A stretch of DNA of 64,000 nt, from positions 84,404,917 through 84,468,916 of the forward strand of contig NW_026622874.1 of the NCBI RefSeq assembly GCF_023065955.2, written 5' to 3'. The notes beneath the pieces were generated by a model that was not told the DNA's origin, did not search any database, and saw only the letters and a program-made list of their open reading frames with translations. Every line of letters begins with the position of its first letter. Position 1 is the first letter of the stretch. The stretch is from Ursus arctos (Eukaryota > Chordata > Mammalia > Carnivora > Ursidae). Positions 1 to 11,286 of this stretch are shown in pieces. Position numbers and translations under genes: made by a program.

Positions 1-1610
1 TTGCACTTGAGATAAACGATTAAAAAATTAAAGCTCAAGACACAGGGAACACAATTCTCTGTGCTGGCTGCACCCGAGTCCTCTCTGGTTGGATGTGATG
101 AGCCCGTCGATGAGAGGTAAATCACTGAGAAGAGCGGGACACTTTAGGAAAGGCTTACCAACAAGAAAGAAGACACTCCTTGTATCTTAGGAGAGTAGCT
201 TGAAATCGGGTTCTCAATCTACGGACATCTACCTCTTGAATTTGGAGCACTGCAGCTCGGAATGCTTTTGATAAGAACATAAGGAATGTCTAATGCTACC
301 GAACGGATGGCAGGGGGTCATCAGCTGCTCCTGATCAGGGAGTCACAAGCACATATGCAAAACACGGCTAAGCAGGAGCATTTGCAGCTGTGGTGCGAGC
401 TGCTTGGGGGGTTACAGACCTTAGTCCTGGGAACCTTCCCCACCTGTGAGGGCATCTATTGGGAAACAAACAAACAAACACACCAATATGGCTTTGTTTT
501 TTAAAAATAAAAGCTGGAGTGTCATCAGAAATTATTAACCATTTATCATACACGCATTTACGGAGTATACTCCTGAAAAAAAATTGGGTCATCGAAAGAT
601 AGACTAGTTGGTTAACCCTCATCATTTGGGGTACCAGTTTGGGGGATACCGTTGGCTCATTTCAGCAGAGAAGTCGTGTGGTACAGCTGGATAGCCCAGA
701 GGTATAGTCCAGCTTCTTCTCTGAAACTAGCTCCACGTAGGAAATTTAAAACTAAGCTGTTGTGATTCAAAGCTCCTAAGTGCCGTTTTTAAAAACACAT
801 TAAAACCCCCACCCATCCCCCTCATCCTTAAATCGAGTACTGTATTAGAGCCCTTGGGGTGGAATTTTTAAAAGAAATCATAATTAAATAAAATGATCGT
901 GTTTTGGACTGCCTGTAAAAAAAAAACACCCCATTAGGCAGCCTACTGAAATCTATCTGTACAATCACCACCACCCGAAACAGGTTTCCAGGGGAATTAT
1001 GGGAAATTCTTGATCCTTCCCTCCCTCACCACTCAATGCTGGAGTTCTGATGTGATCACGCCCCAATACCTGCCTTCCCAGAGCATCCAAATGGGCACAG
1101 ATCATGTTTTTAAAGTTATACCTGGAATGCTTCACTTACTATGAACAATTTTACCTTTAGAAGGAAAATAAGTATCTTAAAGAGGAGTTTGCTAAGAAAC
1201 GAATTTCATGCTCACGTCGTACATTACCTTCCACCTGGATTAGGTCACTATACTTAGAAAAAGGTAAACGGTGATAGGTCTTAAAACACAGAATGAGACT
1301 ATGAATCAGAGGCTAGCTAACTGCAAGGGCCAGGGAGTAAATATTTTTAGGCTCTGTGAGCCACATACTCTCTGGAAGGACTATACAACTGTTACCTTAG
1401 CACAAAAGCAGCCAAAGACAGTATGTAAACAAATTAGAGTGGCTGTGTCCCAATAAAACTTTATTTACACAAAATGGGCTACGGGCCGGATCTAGCCAGT
1501 GGATATAGTTTGCTGCCCCCTGCTGAAAACCAAGGCCCAAACGAAAGGGGAGAGTACAGAAGCCATGTAGCGCAGATGGGGGAAAGGTCCGAACCGCATT
1601 TCTCACTTAC
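1..1610 (-). other. ARHGAP17: Intron 19 (3' part not in window)
   Basis: This begins right after the exon 19 donor (gtaagtgaga on the minus strand). The expected last exon, ending in a short acidic then TAL-type C-terminus, was searched for on the minus strand and is not here. An old hAT-type repeat occupies about 1298-1527. I recognise nothing else; 1-1297 is unassigned. Confidence 0.85.
1298..1527 (-). mobile_element. hAT-type DNA transposon copy (MER1 group)
   Basis: The stretch contains the diagnostic 'caataaaactttattta' segment followed by 'gggctacgggccggatct' and a degenerate terminal 'gtttgctgccccctg'. This is the common mammalian nonautonomous hAT repeat that carries 'gccaactttttctgtaaagggcc' at its other end. 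Diverged. It ends about 80 nt from the exon 19 donor. The exact subfamily is not assigned. Confidence 0.75.
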
Positions 1611-2231
1611 CCGTTACTATCTTGGAAGCAGTAGGAGCTGCGTTGGTGAGGGTGCCGTCCCCAGCCGAGTGGGCGCCCGGAGGATGTGGGGGTGGAGGCA
1701 CGCTGGGTCGGTTCCTCGGCTTTGGTACTGGTCTCGGTCTTGGTAAGGTTCCAGCGTGTGGCTGCGCCGTCTCGGGGTTACTCACCGCCTGGGTCTGAGA
1801 AGCTGGCAGGCTGGGGTTCTGTTTTCCTAAAGGTGGAGTACTGGGGGGCGTTGGAGTCTGGGGAGGGGTGTGAGGCGGCTGCTCAAGTCCAGGCTCACTG
1901 GGCAGTGTCGCGGGGGCGGACGGGCCCTGGCTACCCGGTTTGCTGTGCCCCAGCAGCGCGGCCTGCGTTGGGGGCTGTGGCGGCGGGTGACTGGGAGCTT
2001 GTATCGGGGACAGGCTGCTGGAGTACCTCCGGGGTGCAGAGGGCTGCGAGGTCGTGCAGGGCTGGCCGGGAGCCTGGCCCGCGTGCTGGGTGGGAGGAGA
2101 AGGGCTTCGGGTGGCTGGCTTTGGTGACAGACTGGGTGGATGCTGAGATGTTCCTGGAGAACTCTGGCCCCCGGGATGGCCAGGAGGGGGGTTTCCCGGT
2201 TTTGGGGGTGCAGGAGCAGGTTTTTTAACAG
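1611..2231 (-). CDS. ARHGAP17: ARHGAP17 exon 19, proline-rich SH3-binding region
   Basis: 621 nt. It supplies two bases of codon 629, then 206 codons (about residues 630-835) and one base of the next. It opens AVKKPAPAPPKPGNPPP and closes APTASKIVT. The segment is extremely rich in Pro, Ser and Thr, with many PxxP cores such as PPPKP-like, TPPQTPTPPSTPP and LPRPRPVPKPRNRP, the kind of sites bound by SH3 domains of CIP4-family partners. Acceptor is tgcag, donor GTAAGT. The reading frame is fully open. A donor-like GTGAGT lies inside the exon at 1780-1785 (see findings). The open frames on the opposite strand and in the other minus frame are shadows caused by high GC. Confidence 0.98.
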
Positions 2232-2836
2232 CTGCACAAAGGGAGAAAACACCTTTCAGTAAGAAAAGCCAACACTGCCTTTATCAGGTGAACCTCACCA
2301 CGGCTGATAACATGCACCCCGTGGAAGGATAAAAGCGGGAGGGCACTTCACATCTGTGGTCTCCCTCCCGCAAGCCCCAGGGCCAGTCTAACCAGGAGAA
2401 CAGCCGCTGACAAATATGAATTGAGGACATCCTTCAAAATGCCTGACCGGCCCTCCCCCAAGCCATCAAGGCCACGAAAACACAAGGGAGGACAGAAACT
2501 GTCACAGCCCAGAGGAGACTCAGGAGATGAGATGACTGTGGTCTCCTGGATGGGAGCGAGCCTGGGACAGAATCTGGCCCCTGGTCGAATAACTGGTGAA
2601 ATCTGAACAAAATATGGAGTTTAGTCCACAGTAAAGCAGCGGGGTTGGTTTCTTGGCTGTGGTAAATGCACCCCAGGGACCTGGGACAGTAGGTGAAGTG
2701 GGTGAGGGGCATATGGAGACAACCAGCACTGCCTCTGTAACCTCTCTGGAAATCTAAAATTATTCCCAGACAAGAAGTTTATGGTTTAAAAAAAAAAAGT
2801 ATCTTATACACATATGGACCTTTAAAGACCTGTTGT

Positions 2837-2950
2837 TTAGTTTTTATTTTAAGAAATTTTTACTAATCTCTACACCTAATGTGGGGCTTGAACTCACGAC
2901 CCCGAGATCGAGAGTTGTATGCTCTACCGACAGAGCCAGCCAGGTACCCC
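2837..2950 (-). mobile_element. Carnivore SINE, short form
   Basis: A poly-T start leads into 'ctacacctaatgtggggctt' and ends at the tRNA-like head 'ccagccaggtacccc'. Flanked by a perfect 12-bp target-site duplication aagacctgttgt (2825-2836 and 2951-2962). Confidence 0.92.
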
Positions 2951-3619
2951 AAGACCTGTTGTCTGAAAAGTTCAATATGAAGAGAACACAGTGAACGGGG
3001 GCCGCCTCCCTACACCGAATCGCTGCTCTAAGCCCACCGAGCTGCCTACTTGTCTGTGTCCTTCCTGCATGATCTGGGAGCCCGGGAAGAATCGGGGAGA
3101 AGAACAACTAGAAGAGGGTGACCCCCAAACATGACTCATCTGCCTATACATACCCCATGGCCCCTTGCCCTAAGCCAGCTTCTCCTGGAGGGCTTAATTT
3201 TTAAAATATATTTTTAAAATATTTCTACCCATTCCAGAATCATTTGGATTAACAGATACGCTCTGGATAGAAGTACATTAAGTCTGGAAGAGTTGCCTTA
3301 GCTAGATTTCTCTAAGGAGAGCTGAACTGCATCACCTGCCCCATACCAGCTGAGCTCAGTGTCACTAAAGGAGCGTGGGGGCAGAATTTGCTACTGAAGA
3401 AGGTGAAATGGAAAACAATGGGTCTGGGACCTGGTTTTGGGCTGGGAAAGGTGGGTGGAAAGGAGAGACGTTAGTATTTTTCAAACTGTACTGAGATCCT
3501 ACTAATCTTCCCCAAAAGCGATAGGGAAATTAAGGAGTATAATTTACCCCACATCACCAGCACCAAGTTAGGCCCCTCACGTAAACTGAAGTCCCATTTA
3601 AGGCTCATTTAAGTCCCAC

Positions 3620-3745
3620 GGGCTCCCTTCAAGACAGGCATTGTCAAACCCATTTCACGGTGGAGAAAACCGAGGCTCAGAGTAGTCAAGTATTTGCAAA
3701 AGATCACACAGCTAGTAACTAGCAAAACAGAGGCTCACAACCATG
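3620..3745 (-). mobile_element. MIR fragment
   Basis: Contains 'cccatttcacggtggagaaa', 'ccgaggctcagag' and 'gatcacacagctagtaact', the reverse complement of the conserved MIR core (agctgtgtgacc...tcatctgtaaa). Confidence 0.85.
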
Positions 3746-4135
3746 CTCTACGGGCTCCCCGAACTCTTTCTCATCCCCTTCCTCCTTCCTACACTGCCTG
3801 GCTCCCTGCTCACAGGGCTCAGAATTCAGGAATGAAAAGGGTATAACGTCTGCTCTGCTCTGCTGGCCTTGAACTTTTGACCCTGGACCTTCTAAGACCT
3901 TTTCCCACAGAAACCACCAGCCGACAAAGGAAGAACTCTTCAGAATAGTAGCCATAATCCGCTTACCAGAAACAACTTAAAAAGAAAAACGTCTAGCTTT
4001 CTATTCTGAGCGCTATTAATTGTAAATTCACATTGAATAAAAGACTATTCCTGACATGAAAGGGTGCCGAGGGAATTAGGAGAGAAGGCAGGGGAGTCGG
4101 GTGCCGGGGCCATGGGAGTATCGTGGACCTTATCT

Positions 4136-4150
4136 AAGACCACCTATGAA
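4136..4150 (+). repeat. 5' target-site duplication of young L1
   Basis: The 15-mer aagaccacctatgaa here is repeated exactly at 5418-5432, directly after the L1 poly-A tail. Perfect identity points to a fairly recent insertion. Confidence 0.93.
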
Positions 4151-5135
4151 ACTTGACCACTCTCTCACACCATACACAAAGATAAACTCCAAATGGATGA
4201 AAGACCTCGATGTGAGACAGGAATCCATCAAAATCCTAGAGGAGAACATAGGCAGCAACCTCTACGACATGGGCCAAAGCAACCTTTTTCATGATACATC
4301 TCCAAAGGCAAGAGAAACAAAAGAAAAAATGAACTTGTGGGACCTCATCAAGATAAAAAGCTTCTGCACAGCCAAGGAAACAGTCAAAAAACCTAAGAGG
4401 CAGCCCACGGAATGGGAGAATATATTTGCAGATGACGCTACAGATAAAAGACTGGTATCCAAGATCTACAAAGAACTTCACAAACTCAATACGCGAGAAA
4501 CAAATACACAAATCACAAAATGGGCAGAAGATATGAACAGACACTTTTCCAATGATGACATACAAATGGCTAACAGACACACGAAAAAATGTTCAAAATC
4601 ATTAGCCATCAGGGAAATTCAAATAAAAACCACACTAAGATACCACCTTACGCCAGTTAGAATGGCAAAAATTGACAAGGCAAGAAACAACAATTGCTGG
4701 AGAGGATGTGGAGAAAGGGGATCCCTCCTACATTGTTGGTGGGAATGCAAGGTGGTACAGCCACTCTGGAAAACAGTGTGGAGGTACCTTAAAAAGTTAA
4801 AAATTGAGCTACCCTACGACCCAGCCATTGCACTGCTGGGTATTTACCACAAAGATACAGACGTAGTGAAGAGAAGGGCCATATGCACCCCAATGTTCAC
4901 AGCAGCATTGTCCACAATAGCTAAATCGTGGAAGGAACCAAGATGTCCTTCAACAGATGACTGGATTAAGAAGTTGTGGTCCATGTATACAATGGAATAT
5001 TACTCAGCTATCGGAAAGAACGAGTTCTCAACATTTGCTGCAACATGGACGGCACTGGAGGAGATAATGCTAAGTGAAATAAGTCAAGCAGAGAAAGACA
5101 ATTATCATATGATTTCTCTCATCTGTGGAACATAA
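4149..5135 (+). pseudogene. LINE-1 ORF2 C-terminal fragment, still open
   Basis: About 328 residues of the ORF2p C-terminal region without a stop or frameshift. Landmarks are [40 protein letters not shown], the cysteine/histidine-rich [27 protein letters not shown] and the end LICGT before a TAA. This region lies downstream of the endonuclease and reverse transcriptase domains, which are both missing. The open frame extends upstream of the insertion to an ATG at 4101, but those first 16 codons are host intron sequence and no promoter is apparent. Most likely an untranslated relic, open only because it is young. Confidence 0.88.
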
Positions 5136-5417
5136 GAACTAGGAAGATTGGTAGAGGAAGAAAGGGATAAAGAAAGGGCGGGTAATCAGAAGGGGGAATG
5201 AAGCATGAGAGACTATGGACTCTGAGAAACAAACTGAGGGCTTCAGAGGGCAGGGGGGTGGGGGAATAGGATAGGCTGGTGATGGGCAGTAAGGAGGGCA
5301 CGTATTGCATGATGCACTGGGTGTTATACACAACTAATGAATCATCGAACTTTACATCAGAAACCAGGGATGTACTGTATGGTGACTAACATAATATAAT
5401 AAAAAAAAAAAAAAAAA
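4151..5417 (+). mobile_element. Young 5'-truncated LINE-1 with ORF2 C-terminus, 3' UTR and poly-A
   Basis: The element runs sense on the + strand, antisense to ARHGAP17. It starts inside ORF2, has the ORF2 stop at 5133-5135, then a purine-rich 3' UTR and a roughly 18-nt A tail. Perfect 15-bp target-site duplications flank it. The 3' UTR (gggtgttatacacaactaatg, then 'tgtactgtatggtgactaac') is the carnivore L1 type. With no 5' end and no reverse transcriptase it cannot move on its own. Confidence 0.95.
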
Positions 5418-5816
5418 AAGACCACCTATGAACGTTTGGGGAGGCTGAGGCGGGGGCAGAAGGATCACACTCGTCCTGTGGGGCAGCCGGAGATCTGTGG
5501 TTTGGGGAAGCAGGAGAGACTCCTAATGTGGCCATAAGGAGGGCCTCAACCTGCAAGCAGGGTTATACCCGGAATCCAGGAAGAGAAGACCTAATTACCC
5601 TCTGGGATCAGCTGGGGTGCAGACGAAGACACCGGTGGCTCAGGGGAGAGGGCTGCCTTAAGAAGGTCCAAGTGGGGTTTGTAACCAAGCAGCGTACCTG
5701 ACTTCGCCTCCCTTCCTGTAATTCATAAAAATTCCACCTAACGTTTGTGTTGTGCTTTATAAAGATGGTGTTTTCGTGGGCATTCCTACAATGCACCCCT
5801 TAAAAAGGCATTTTTT

Positions 5817-5957
5817 CCCCTAAGATTTTATTTATTTATTTGAGAGACAGAGCAGCAGAGGGACAGGGAGAAGCAGACTCCCCGCTGAACAGGGAGCCCA
5901 ACACAGGGCTCGGTGCATGACCCCGAGATCATGACCTGAGCCGACCCAGGCGCCCCT
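5817..5957 (-). mobile_element. Carnivore SINE
   Basis: Starts with 'taagattttatttatttatt' and ends at 'gacccaggcgcccc'. The flanking aaggcattttt at 5806 and 5961 is a target-site duplication. The head is shortened relative to full copies. Confidence 0.92.
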
Positions 5958-6576
5958 GCGAAGGCATTTTTCTTTCTACTTTATATTTATAGGAATTCAG
6001 TTAGGAAAAGTTAAATTGGCAGCCTTTAATCCAACCAGCTGTGTGACTTTAGGCAAACACTACAGTTCAAACTTTCCAGTCCAAGGCCTTGCGCCATTTA
6101 TCCCCATTGCCCCTCCCCGCGACCAGCATCGACCAGGCCTCGCAAGAGTACGCGTCTTTCGGGAAGTCGGCTGACCCGTGGCCTCCACCACCCCCTGTAT
6201 GAGGTCTCATCCCTCTGGCGGCGTCAGGCAACAGCCAGGGCAGGTTGCACTATGGCCAAACAACCTTCTGGGAATGCCGGTTTCGTACCCCAGACCGCTC
6301 ACCCAGCACCGCTGCCCACTGCTTCCGGTCCTGTCGCTCACTCACCTGGCCCTGCAGGCCATCCGGCCCCGCCCTACCTGGCCCACCCACCTCTGCTTCT
6401 CACTAGACCGGGGGGCACGGCCCTTGCCAGCAGGTGGACCAGCGTCTACTATTCCCCAGGACGGCTGCTCCCAGGCACACGTGGTAACGCGGGAGGCGTG
6501 GCCAGGCTCGAGGAGGGGCATCCCCGTGCTGACGTCATTCCGAGTCTCGCTGAAGATGCGCGCGCACGCACGCAAA

Positions 6577-6577
<1 letters not shown>

Positions 6578-6611
<34 letters not shown>
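6578..6611. repeat. (AC)17 microsatellite
   Basis: Uninterrupted AC dinucleotide run, preceded by an imperfect cgcgcacgcacgc tract. Likely length-polymorphic. Confidence 0.97.
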
Positions 6612-6614
<3 letters not shown>

Positions 6615-7099
6615 TACGTTTTTTGTTTTTTGTGTTTTTTAAACAGCATCGCCCCTAAACTCAAGTCAACAGCTGAAGAAGTGAGATTCTGGGGAAAACC
6701 TAGCTCCACTGGATTCACTGAGCCTCCCTCACAGAGATTTTTCAAGAGTAATCCTGCTTTGGCGGGACTTTTGTCCTGTGTGGACCTGAGATAAGAGACA
6801 GGACCTCCCTGGACCCGCTGCAGCTCCTTCCTGCCCGGTGGTGGTGGGATCCTGTCTCTGTTCCTCTCCGTTAAGCCAGCCTGCATACCTCCTTGACCTC
6901 CCTTAGCACTTGTGTAATTAGTCCGTGCAGCATTATTATGGACTTGTTATAAGTGTGGCCTTAGAATTTTTCCCCTAAAAAAAAAGACTTTTTCCCTAAG
7001 AATTTATTATGTCTGTACGTGACTTTCCCAATTAGCTCAAGGTTGTTTCATGGCAAACAGCAAAGTGGTTATTTATTCCATTTTCCCAGTCCTGGTTAC

Positions 7100-7375
7100 A
7101 GAGATGGTAAAGAGATGATAAAAAGAATATGAATCATTGAACGTTATACTGAAAAGCAATGATGTACTATACCTTGGCTAAGTGAATTTAAAAAAAAAGA
7201 ATATGGACTCAGAAATACATTCTTTGCCCATTTTAAAAATCAGGGTTTTTGCTTTTTTAGTTATATGAGTTCCTTATTCCTACAACTTAACTTGACTGTG
7301 TGGCAATCACTTCACAATGTATATGTATATTAAATCATCACATTGTACACCTTTGAAAAAAATCCAAACATATAA
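7100..7375 (+). mobile_element. L1 3'-end fragments
   Basis: 'gaatcattgaacgttatact' with 'gatgtactatacc' and an A-run near 7190 resembles a carnivore L1 3' UTR. The following 'cacaatgtatatgtatatta' with 'catcacattgtacaccttt' (7305-7355) matches an older L1 3' UTR. Boundaries are uncertain. Confidence 0.6.
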
Positions 7376-7811
7376 AAATAGATGCCATGTGGGATTCTGG
7401 TTTGACACTGGGACGGAAAGAAAACTTTCCTGGAGAAACTGGGGAAATCTGATGAAAGTCTGAGGTTTAGCTAATGCCACTATATCCATGTCGATTTCCT
7501 GATTTCAGTAATTACCCTGTAAGATGTTGAAATTAAGAGAAGCTCAGCAAGGACTATATAGGGATTCTCTGTACTATCATGGGAGCTCTAAGTCTAAAAT
7601 CATATCAAATTCAAAAATGAGACATATTTATATTCTTCACTACATACAGAATGTGCTTGCTACAATAAATTCACTGTTTCTTGAACTACCAAGAACACAA
7701 GTCATTTTACAGTGAGGGTCATCCCTAGCCCAGCAGATGCAGTTGGGAGTCCAGATAGAGGGCAACCTGGTTCATGTGGAATTGAATTGGCTTTGGAAAC
7801 ATCCTCAATGA

Positions 7812-8001
7812 GGGGCGCCTGGGTGGCTCAGTAGGTTGAGCGTCCACCTTCAGCTGGGGTCATGATCCCGGGGTCCTGGGATCGAGTTCCGCATCTGGAT
7901 CCCCGCTCAGTGGGGAGCCTGCTTCTCCCTCTCTCCCCTGCTCGTGCGCTCTCTCTCTTTCTCTCTCTCACATACATAAATAAAATCTTAAAAAAAAAAA
8001 A
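7812..8001 (+). mobile_element. Carnivore SINE, full length
   Basis: Head ggggcgcctgggtggctcag, CT-rich middle, AATAAAATCTT and A-tail. Near-perfect duplications tcctcaatga / tcttcaatga flank it. Confidence 0.95.
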
Positions 8002-8025
8002 GTCTTCAATGAATCATGTCCCTTT

Positions 8026-8236
8026 CTAGACCAGAATTTCTTGACCTTGGCACGACTGACATTCGGGGCTAGACAGAATTATCTAGCACACAGAACTGTG
8101 TTGTGGGGGGCTATCCTGTGCATTGTAGTACGTTTAGCAGCAGTCCTGGCTTCTACTCACCAGATGCCAATAACATTCCCCTCCCTAACCAAGACAACCT
8201 AAACTGTCTCCAGACATCACTAAACTTCCAAGATGC
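8026..8236 (-). mobile_element. MER5A-like hAT-Charlie copy
   Basis: Contains 'ttgtggggggctatcctgtg', 'ccagatgccaataacattcc' and 'aactgtctccagacatcact', the reverse complement of the MER5A body. Confidence 0.85.
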
Positions 8237-8284
8237 GGGGAAAGCAGAATCATCCTTCAGTTATTCTAGATGTAAGTGGCACTT

Positions 8285-8420
8285 GTAACTCCCAGGCCAC
8301 AAAGATTTATTGAGTGCCCATTCTGTGACAGGCAAGGACACAGGGTTAGGCATATGGGAGTGAATGCACAAGACAGGTAAGATCCCAGCTCTCTAAGAGC
8401 TACTAGGGGAGACTGGCAAC
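8285..8420 (+). mobile_element. MIR/L2-type ancient repeat
   Basis: 'ttattgagtgcccattctgt' followed by gacaggcaaggacacagg is the common 'ttgagcgcctactatgtgcc' motif of ancient mammalian repeats. The precise family is uncertain. Confidence 0.55.
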
Positions 8421-8589
8421 AAGGTAAAAAACAAAATTTTAAAATTTCAGATCAAGAAAAAATGCCCCAAGAGTGATAGGACAGAAGAAGAGTCGGTGAG
8501 TGGTGGAGGTAGGGCTAGGCATCAGTTCAGAGTGGGATAACGAGGAGGGCTCACGGGGTGGGTAATCTCTGAGCTGTGATCTGAATGAT

Positions 8590-10184
8590 AAGGAACCATG
8601 TGTGGAACAGAATAGAGAGCCCAGAAATCAGTCCACGCATATGCGGCCATCTCATCTTTGACGGAGAATACACAATGGGGAAAGGACGGTTTCTTCAACA
8701 GGTGGTGTTGGGAAAAGTGGATATCCACAGGCAGAAGAATAAAACTGGACCCTTATCTTACCTCATAAACAAAAGTCAACTCAAAATGGATTAAAGACTT
8801 CAACATAAGAGGGGTGCCTGGATGGCTCAGTTAAGCGTCTCCTTTGGCTCAGGTCATGATCCTGGAGTTCCAGGATCGAGTCCCACATCAGGCTCCCTGC
8901 TCAGTGGGGAGCCTGCTTCTCCCTCTGCCCCTCCCCCCTTCCCCCACCCCGCTGGTGCTCTCTCTCTTGCTCGATCTATCTCAGATAAATAAATAAAATC
9001 TTAAAAAAAAAAAAAGACTTAAACATAAGACCTGAAAATGTCAAACTCCTTGAAGAAAATACAGGGGGGAAGTCTTCATGACATGGGAATTGGCAATGGT
9101 TTCGTGGCTATGGCACCAAAAGCACAGGCAACGGAAGAATGGATGTGTGGGTCCACATCAAATTACAGAGCTTCTGCACAGCAAAGGGAATGATCGACAG
9201 ATAAAGAGGTACCCACAGAATGGGAGAAAACAGTTGCAAACCATCTATCTGATAAGGGGTTAATTTCCAAAATATGTAAGGAACACCTACAACTCAATAG
9301 GAAAACAACTAATAACCTGATTTTAAAATGGGCTAGACTTGAATAGACTTTTCTCCAAAGAAGTCATACGGATGGCCGACAGGCACAGGAAAAGATGCTC
9401 GGCATGATTCATTGTCAGGGAAACACAGATCAAAACCACAGTGAGACATCACCTCACCCCTGTCAGAATGGCTACTATTAAAAAAAACCCAAAGACAAGT
9501 GTTGGCGAGGATGGAGAGAAAATGGAACCCTTGTGCACTGTTGGTGGGAATGTCAATTGGTGCGGTCATGATGGAAAATGGTATAGAGGTTCCTTAGAAA
9601 ACTAAACATAGAACTACCATATGATCCGACAAACCCACTTCTGGGTATTTATCCAAAAGAACTGAAATCAGGATCTCGAAAAGATATTTGCATTCTTCTG
9701 GTCCCTGCAGCATCTTCACAATAGCCAAGATGTCACAACAGCCTAAATGTCCATCGACGGATGATTGGATAAAAAAAAAGCCCATCGATGGATGACTGCA
9801 TGTGGGATATACGTGCAATGGAGTATTATTTAGCCTGAAGAAGGACATCCTGCCATATACAACATGGTGGATGGAGCTGGAGGACATTATGCTGAGTGAC
9901 ATAAGCCAGTCACAGAAAGGCAAATACTGCGTGATTGCACTTACATGAAGTATGTAAAGCAGTCAAACCCACAGAGTCAGAGAGTGGAAGGGTGGTTGCC
10001 AGGGCTGGAGAGAGAGAATTGGGGAGGGGACAACAGAGAGCTGCTAATCACAGACACCAAGTTTCACTTATGCAGGATGAGTAAGTTCTAGAGGTCCGCT
10101 GCACCACACCGTGCCGTAGTACTCTTGGGAGATTTAAGAGGGTAGATCTCACTGTCTTTTCACCTCAATAAAAAAAAAAAAAAA
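8590..10184 (+). mobile_element. Older LINE-1 3' segment, interrupted by a SINE
   Basis: Diverged L1 sense on the + strand: ORF2-like stretches (the 'tgttggcgaggatggagaga' region, 'cactgttggtgggaatgtca', 'tacgtgcaatggagtattat'), then a 3' UTR ('ggtggttgccagggctggag') and an A-tail at about 10169-10184. Several frameshifts and stops. Split at 8811-9012 by a SINE. ORF2 is decayed. Confidence 0.9.
8811..9012 (+). mobile_element. Carnivore SINE inside the older L1
   Basis: The head ggggtgcctggatggctcag and A-tail are clear. The L1 sequence aaagacttcaacataaga is duplicated around it with one mismatch (8793-8810, 9013-9030), so it inserted after the L1. Confidence 0.95.
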
Positions 10185-10255
10185 AGAACCACGAGAAGAT
10201 GTTGTGCGTCAGAATGTTCCAGAAGAGAAAACGTGGAATGCGGAAGCTATAAAGA

Positions 10256-10640
10256 GGGGCGCCTGGGTGGCTCAGTCAGTTAGGCATCTGCCTTCGGCTC
10301 AGGTCATGATCCCAGGGCCCTGGGATCGAGTCCCGCATCTGCTCATTGGGGAGCCTGCTTCTCCCTCTGCCTGCTGTTCCCCCTGCTTGTTCTCACTTTT
10401 ATTTATTTATTTATTTATTAAAGGTTTTATTTATTTATTTGACAGAGAGAAAGACAGTCAGTGAGAGAGGGAACACAAGCAAGGGGAGTGGGAGAGGAAG
10501 AAGCAGACTCCCAGTGGAGGAGCCTGATGTGGGGCTCGATCCCAGAACACCGGGATCACGCCCTGAGCCGAAGGCAGACGCTTAACGACTGAGCCACCCA
10601 GGCACCCCTGTTCTCACTTTTAAAAGGAAAAAAAAAAAAA
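10256..10640 (+). mobile_element. Carnivore SINE, split by a second SINE
   Basis: Head ggggcgcctgggtggctcag at 10256, CT-rich middle up to 10401, then resumption at 10609 with the tail ending in A13. The interruption is the inverse-oriented SINE at 10402-10608. Confidence 0.93.
10402..10608 (-). mobile_element. Carnivore SINE nested in another SINE
   Basis: Reverse-oriented copy, from the atttatttatttatt tail to the gccacccaggcacccc head. Perfect 14-bp duplication tgttctcactttta (10388-10401, 10609-10622) lies in the host SINE. Confidence 0.95.
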
Positions 10641-11172
10641 GAGGGAATGAGCTTAGGGCATTCCAGGAGCAGAGAGCAGACCAGGACCACTGAAGGTTGG
10701 TGAGAAAGGGGAGTGGTAAGTGCGGGGGCCCCAAAGGCAGGCCCAACCACACGGGGCCCACGGGGGAGGTCTGCACAAAAGCCATTGGAGAGTTTCAACA
10801 GAGCGATGACACGATCTGCTGTGTTTTAGCACAACCCCCCTAACTGCTGGGTGGAGGTTGAGGGATATGGGTGGGCACGATTCAGATCATATGCCGTCAG
10901 TCAGGACCCAGAAAGCCCTGACCTCAGTCTAGAGGCTGCAGCGGCTTGCAGACCCATAGTGCCTGGCTACAACAGAGGTTTCCCAGCAGAGGGAGAGCTT
11001 GGAATGCCAGATTCCTGGAAAACTGGGAGCGTTGTTTCTGAGAAGCAACTTTTTGTTTGCTAGGCTTTGTGGCTTAAACATATTCTTAAATGCCTGCTTT
11101 TCTGCTCTCCATTATTTCATTTCTTTTTAATGATTTTGCTCTTAAATGACTGATTTTTCTGCTTGCCATTTT

Positions 11173-11286
11173 TTTTAAGATTTTTTTTTTAAAGTACTCT
11201 CTACACCCAACGTGGGGCTTGAACTTGCGACTCCAAGATCAAGAGTCACGTGCTCCTCCGACAAACCCATGCAGGTGCCTCTCTCG
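11173..11286 (-). mobile_element. Carnivore SINE, short form
   Basis: 'ctctacacccaacgtggggc' to 'catgcaggtgcct'. Near duplication cttgccatttt / cttaccatttt. It ends about 125 nt downstream (in gene sense) of the exon 18 donor. Confidence 0.9.

Noticed and set aside
1..1610. Search for ARHGAP17 exon 20 (last exon)
   Set aside because: No minus-strand sequence encodes the expected acidic C-terminus ending in a TAL-type PDZ ligand and stop; the exon must lie outside.
1686..2252. 180-codon + strand and 141-codon minus-strand open frames over exon 19
   Set aside because: They are shadows of the GC-rich proline-coding exon. The frame that joins exon 18 and matches ARHGAP17 is a different one.
4101..4150. 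Start codon making a 344-codon protein from host sequence plus L1 ORF2
   Set aside because: The first 16 codons are pre-insertion intron sequence. No promoter or splice signal supports a host-L1 fusion.
6100..6560. GC-rich, CpG-containing block as a possible promoter
   Set aside because: Too short and patchy, no TATA or initiator context, and it sits deep within intron 18 next to a CA repeat.
7812..8001. tRNA-like heads of the SINEs as tRNA genes
   Set aside because: The A and B box remnants belong to tRNA-derived SINEs with A-tails and target duplications. None has a complete, foldable tRNA.
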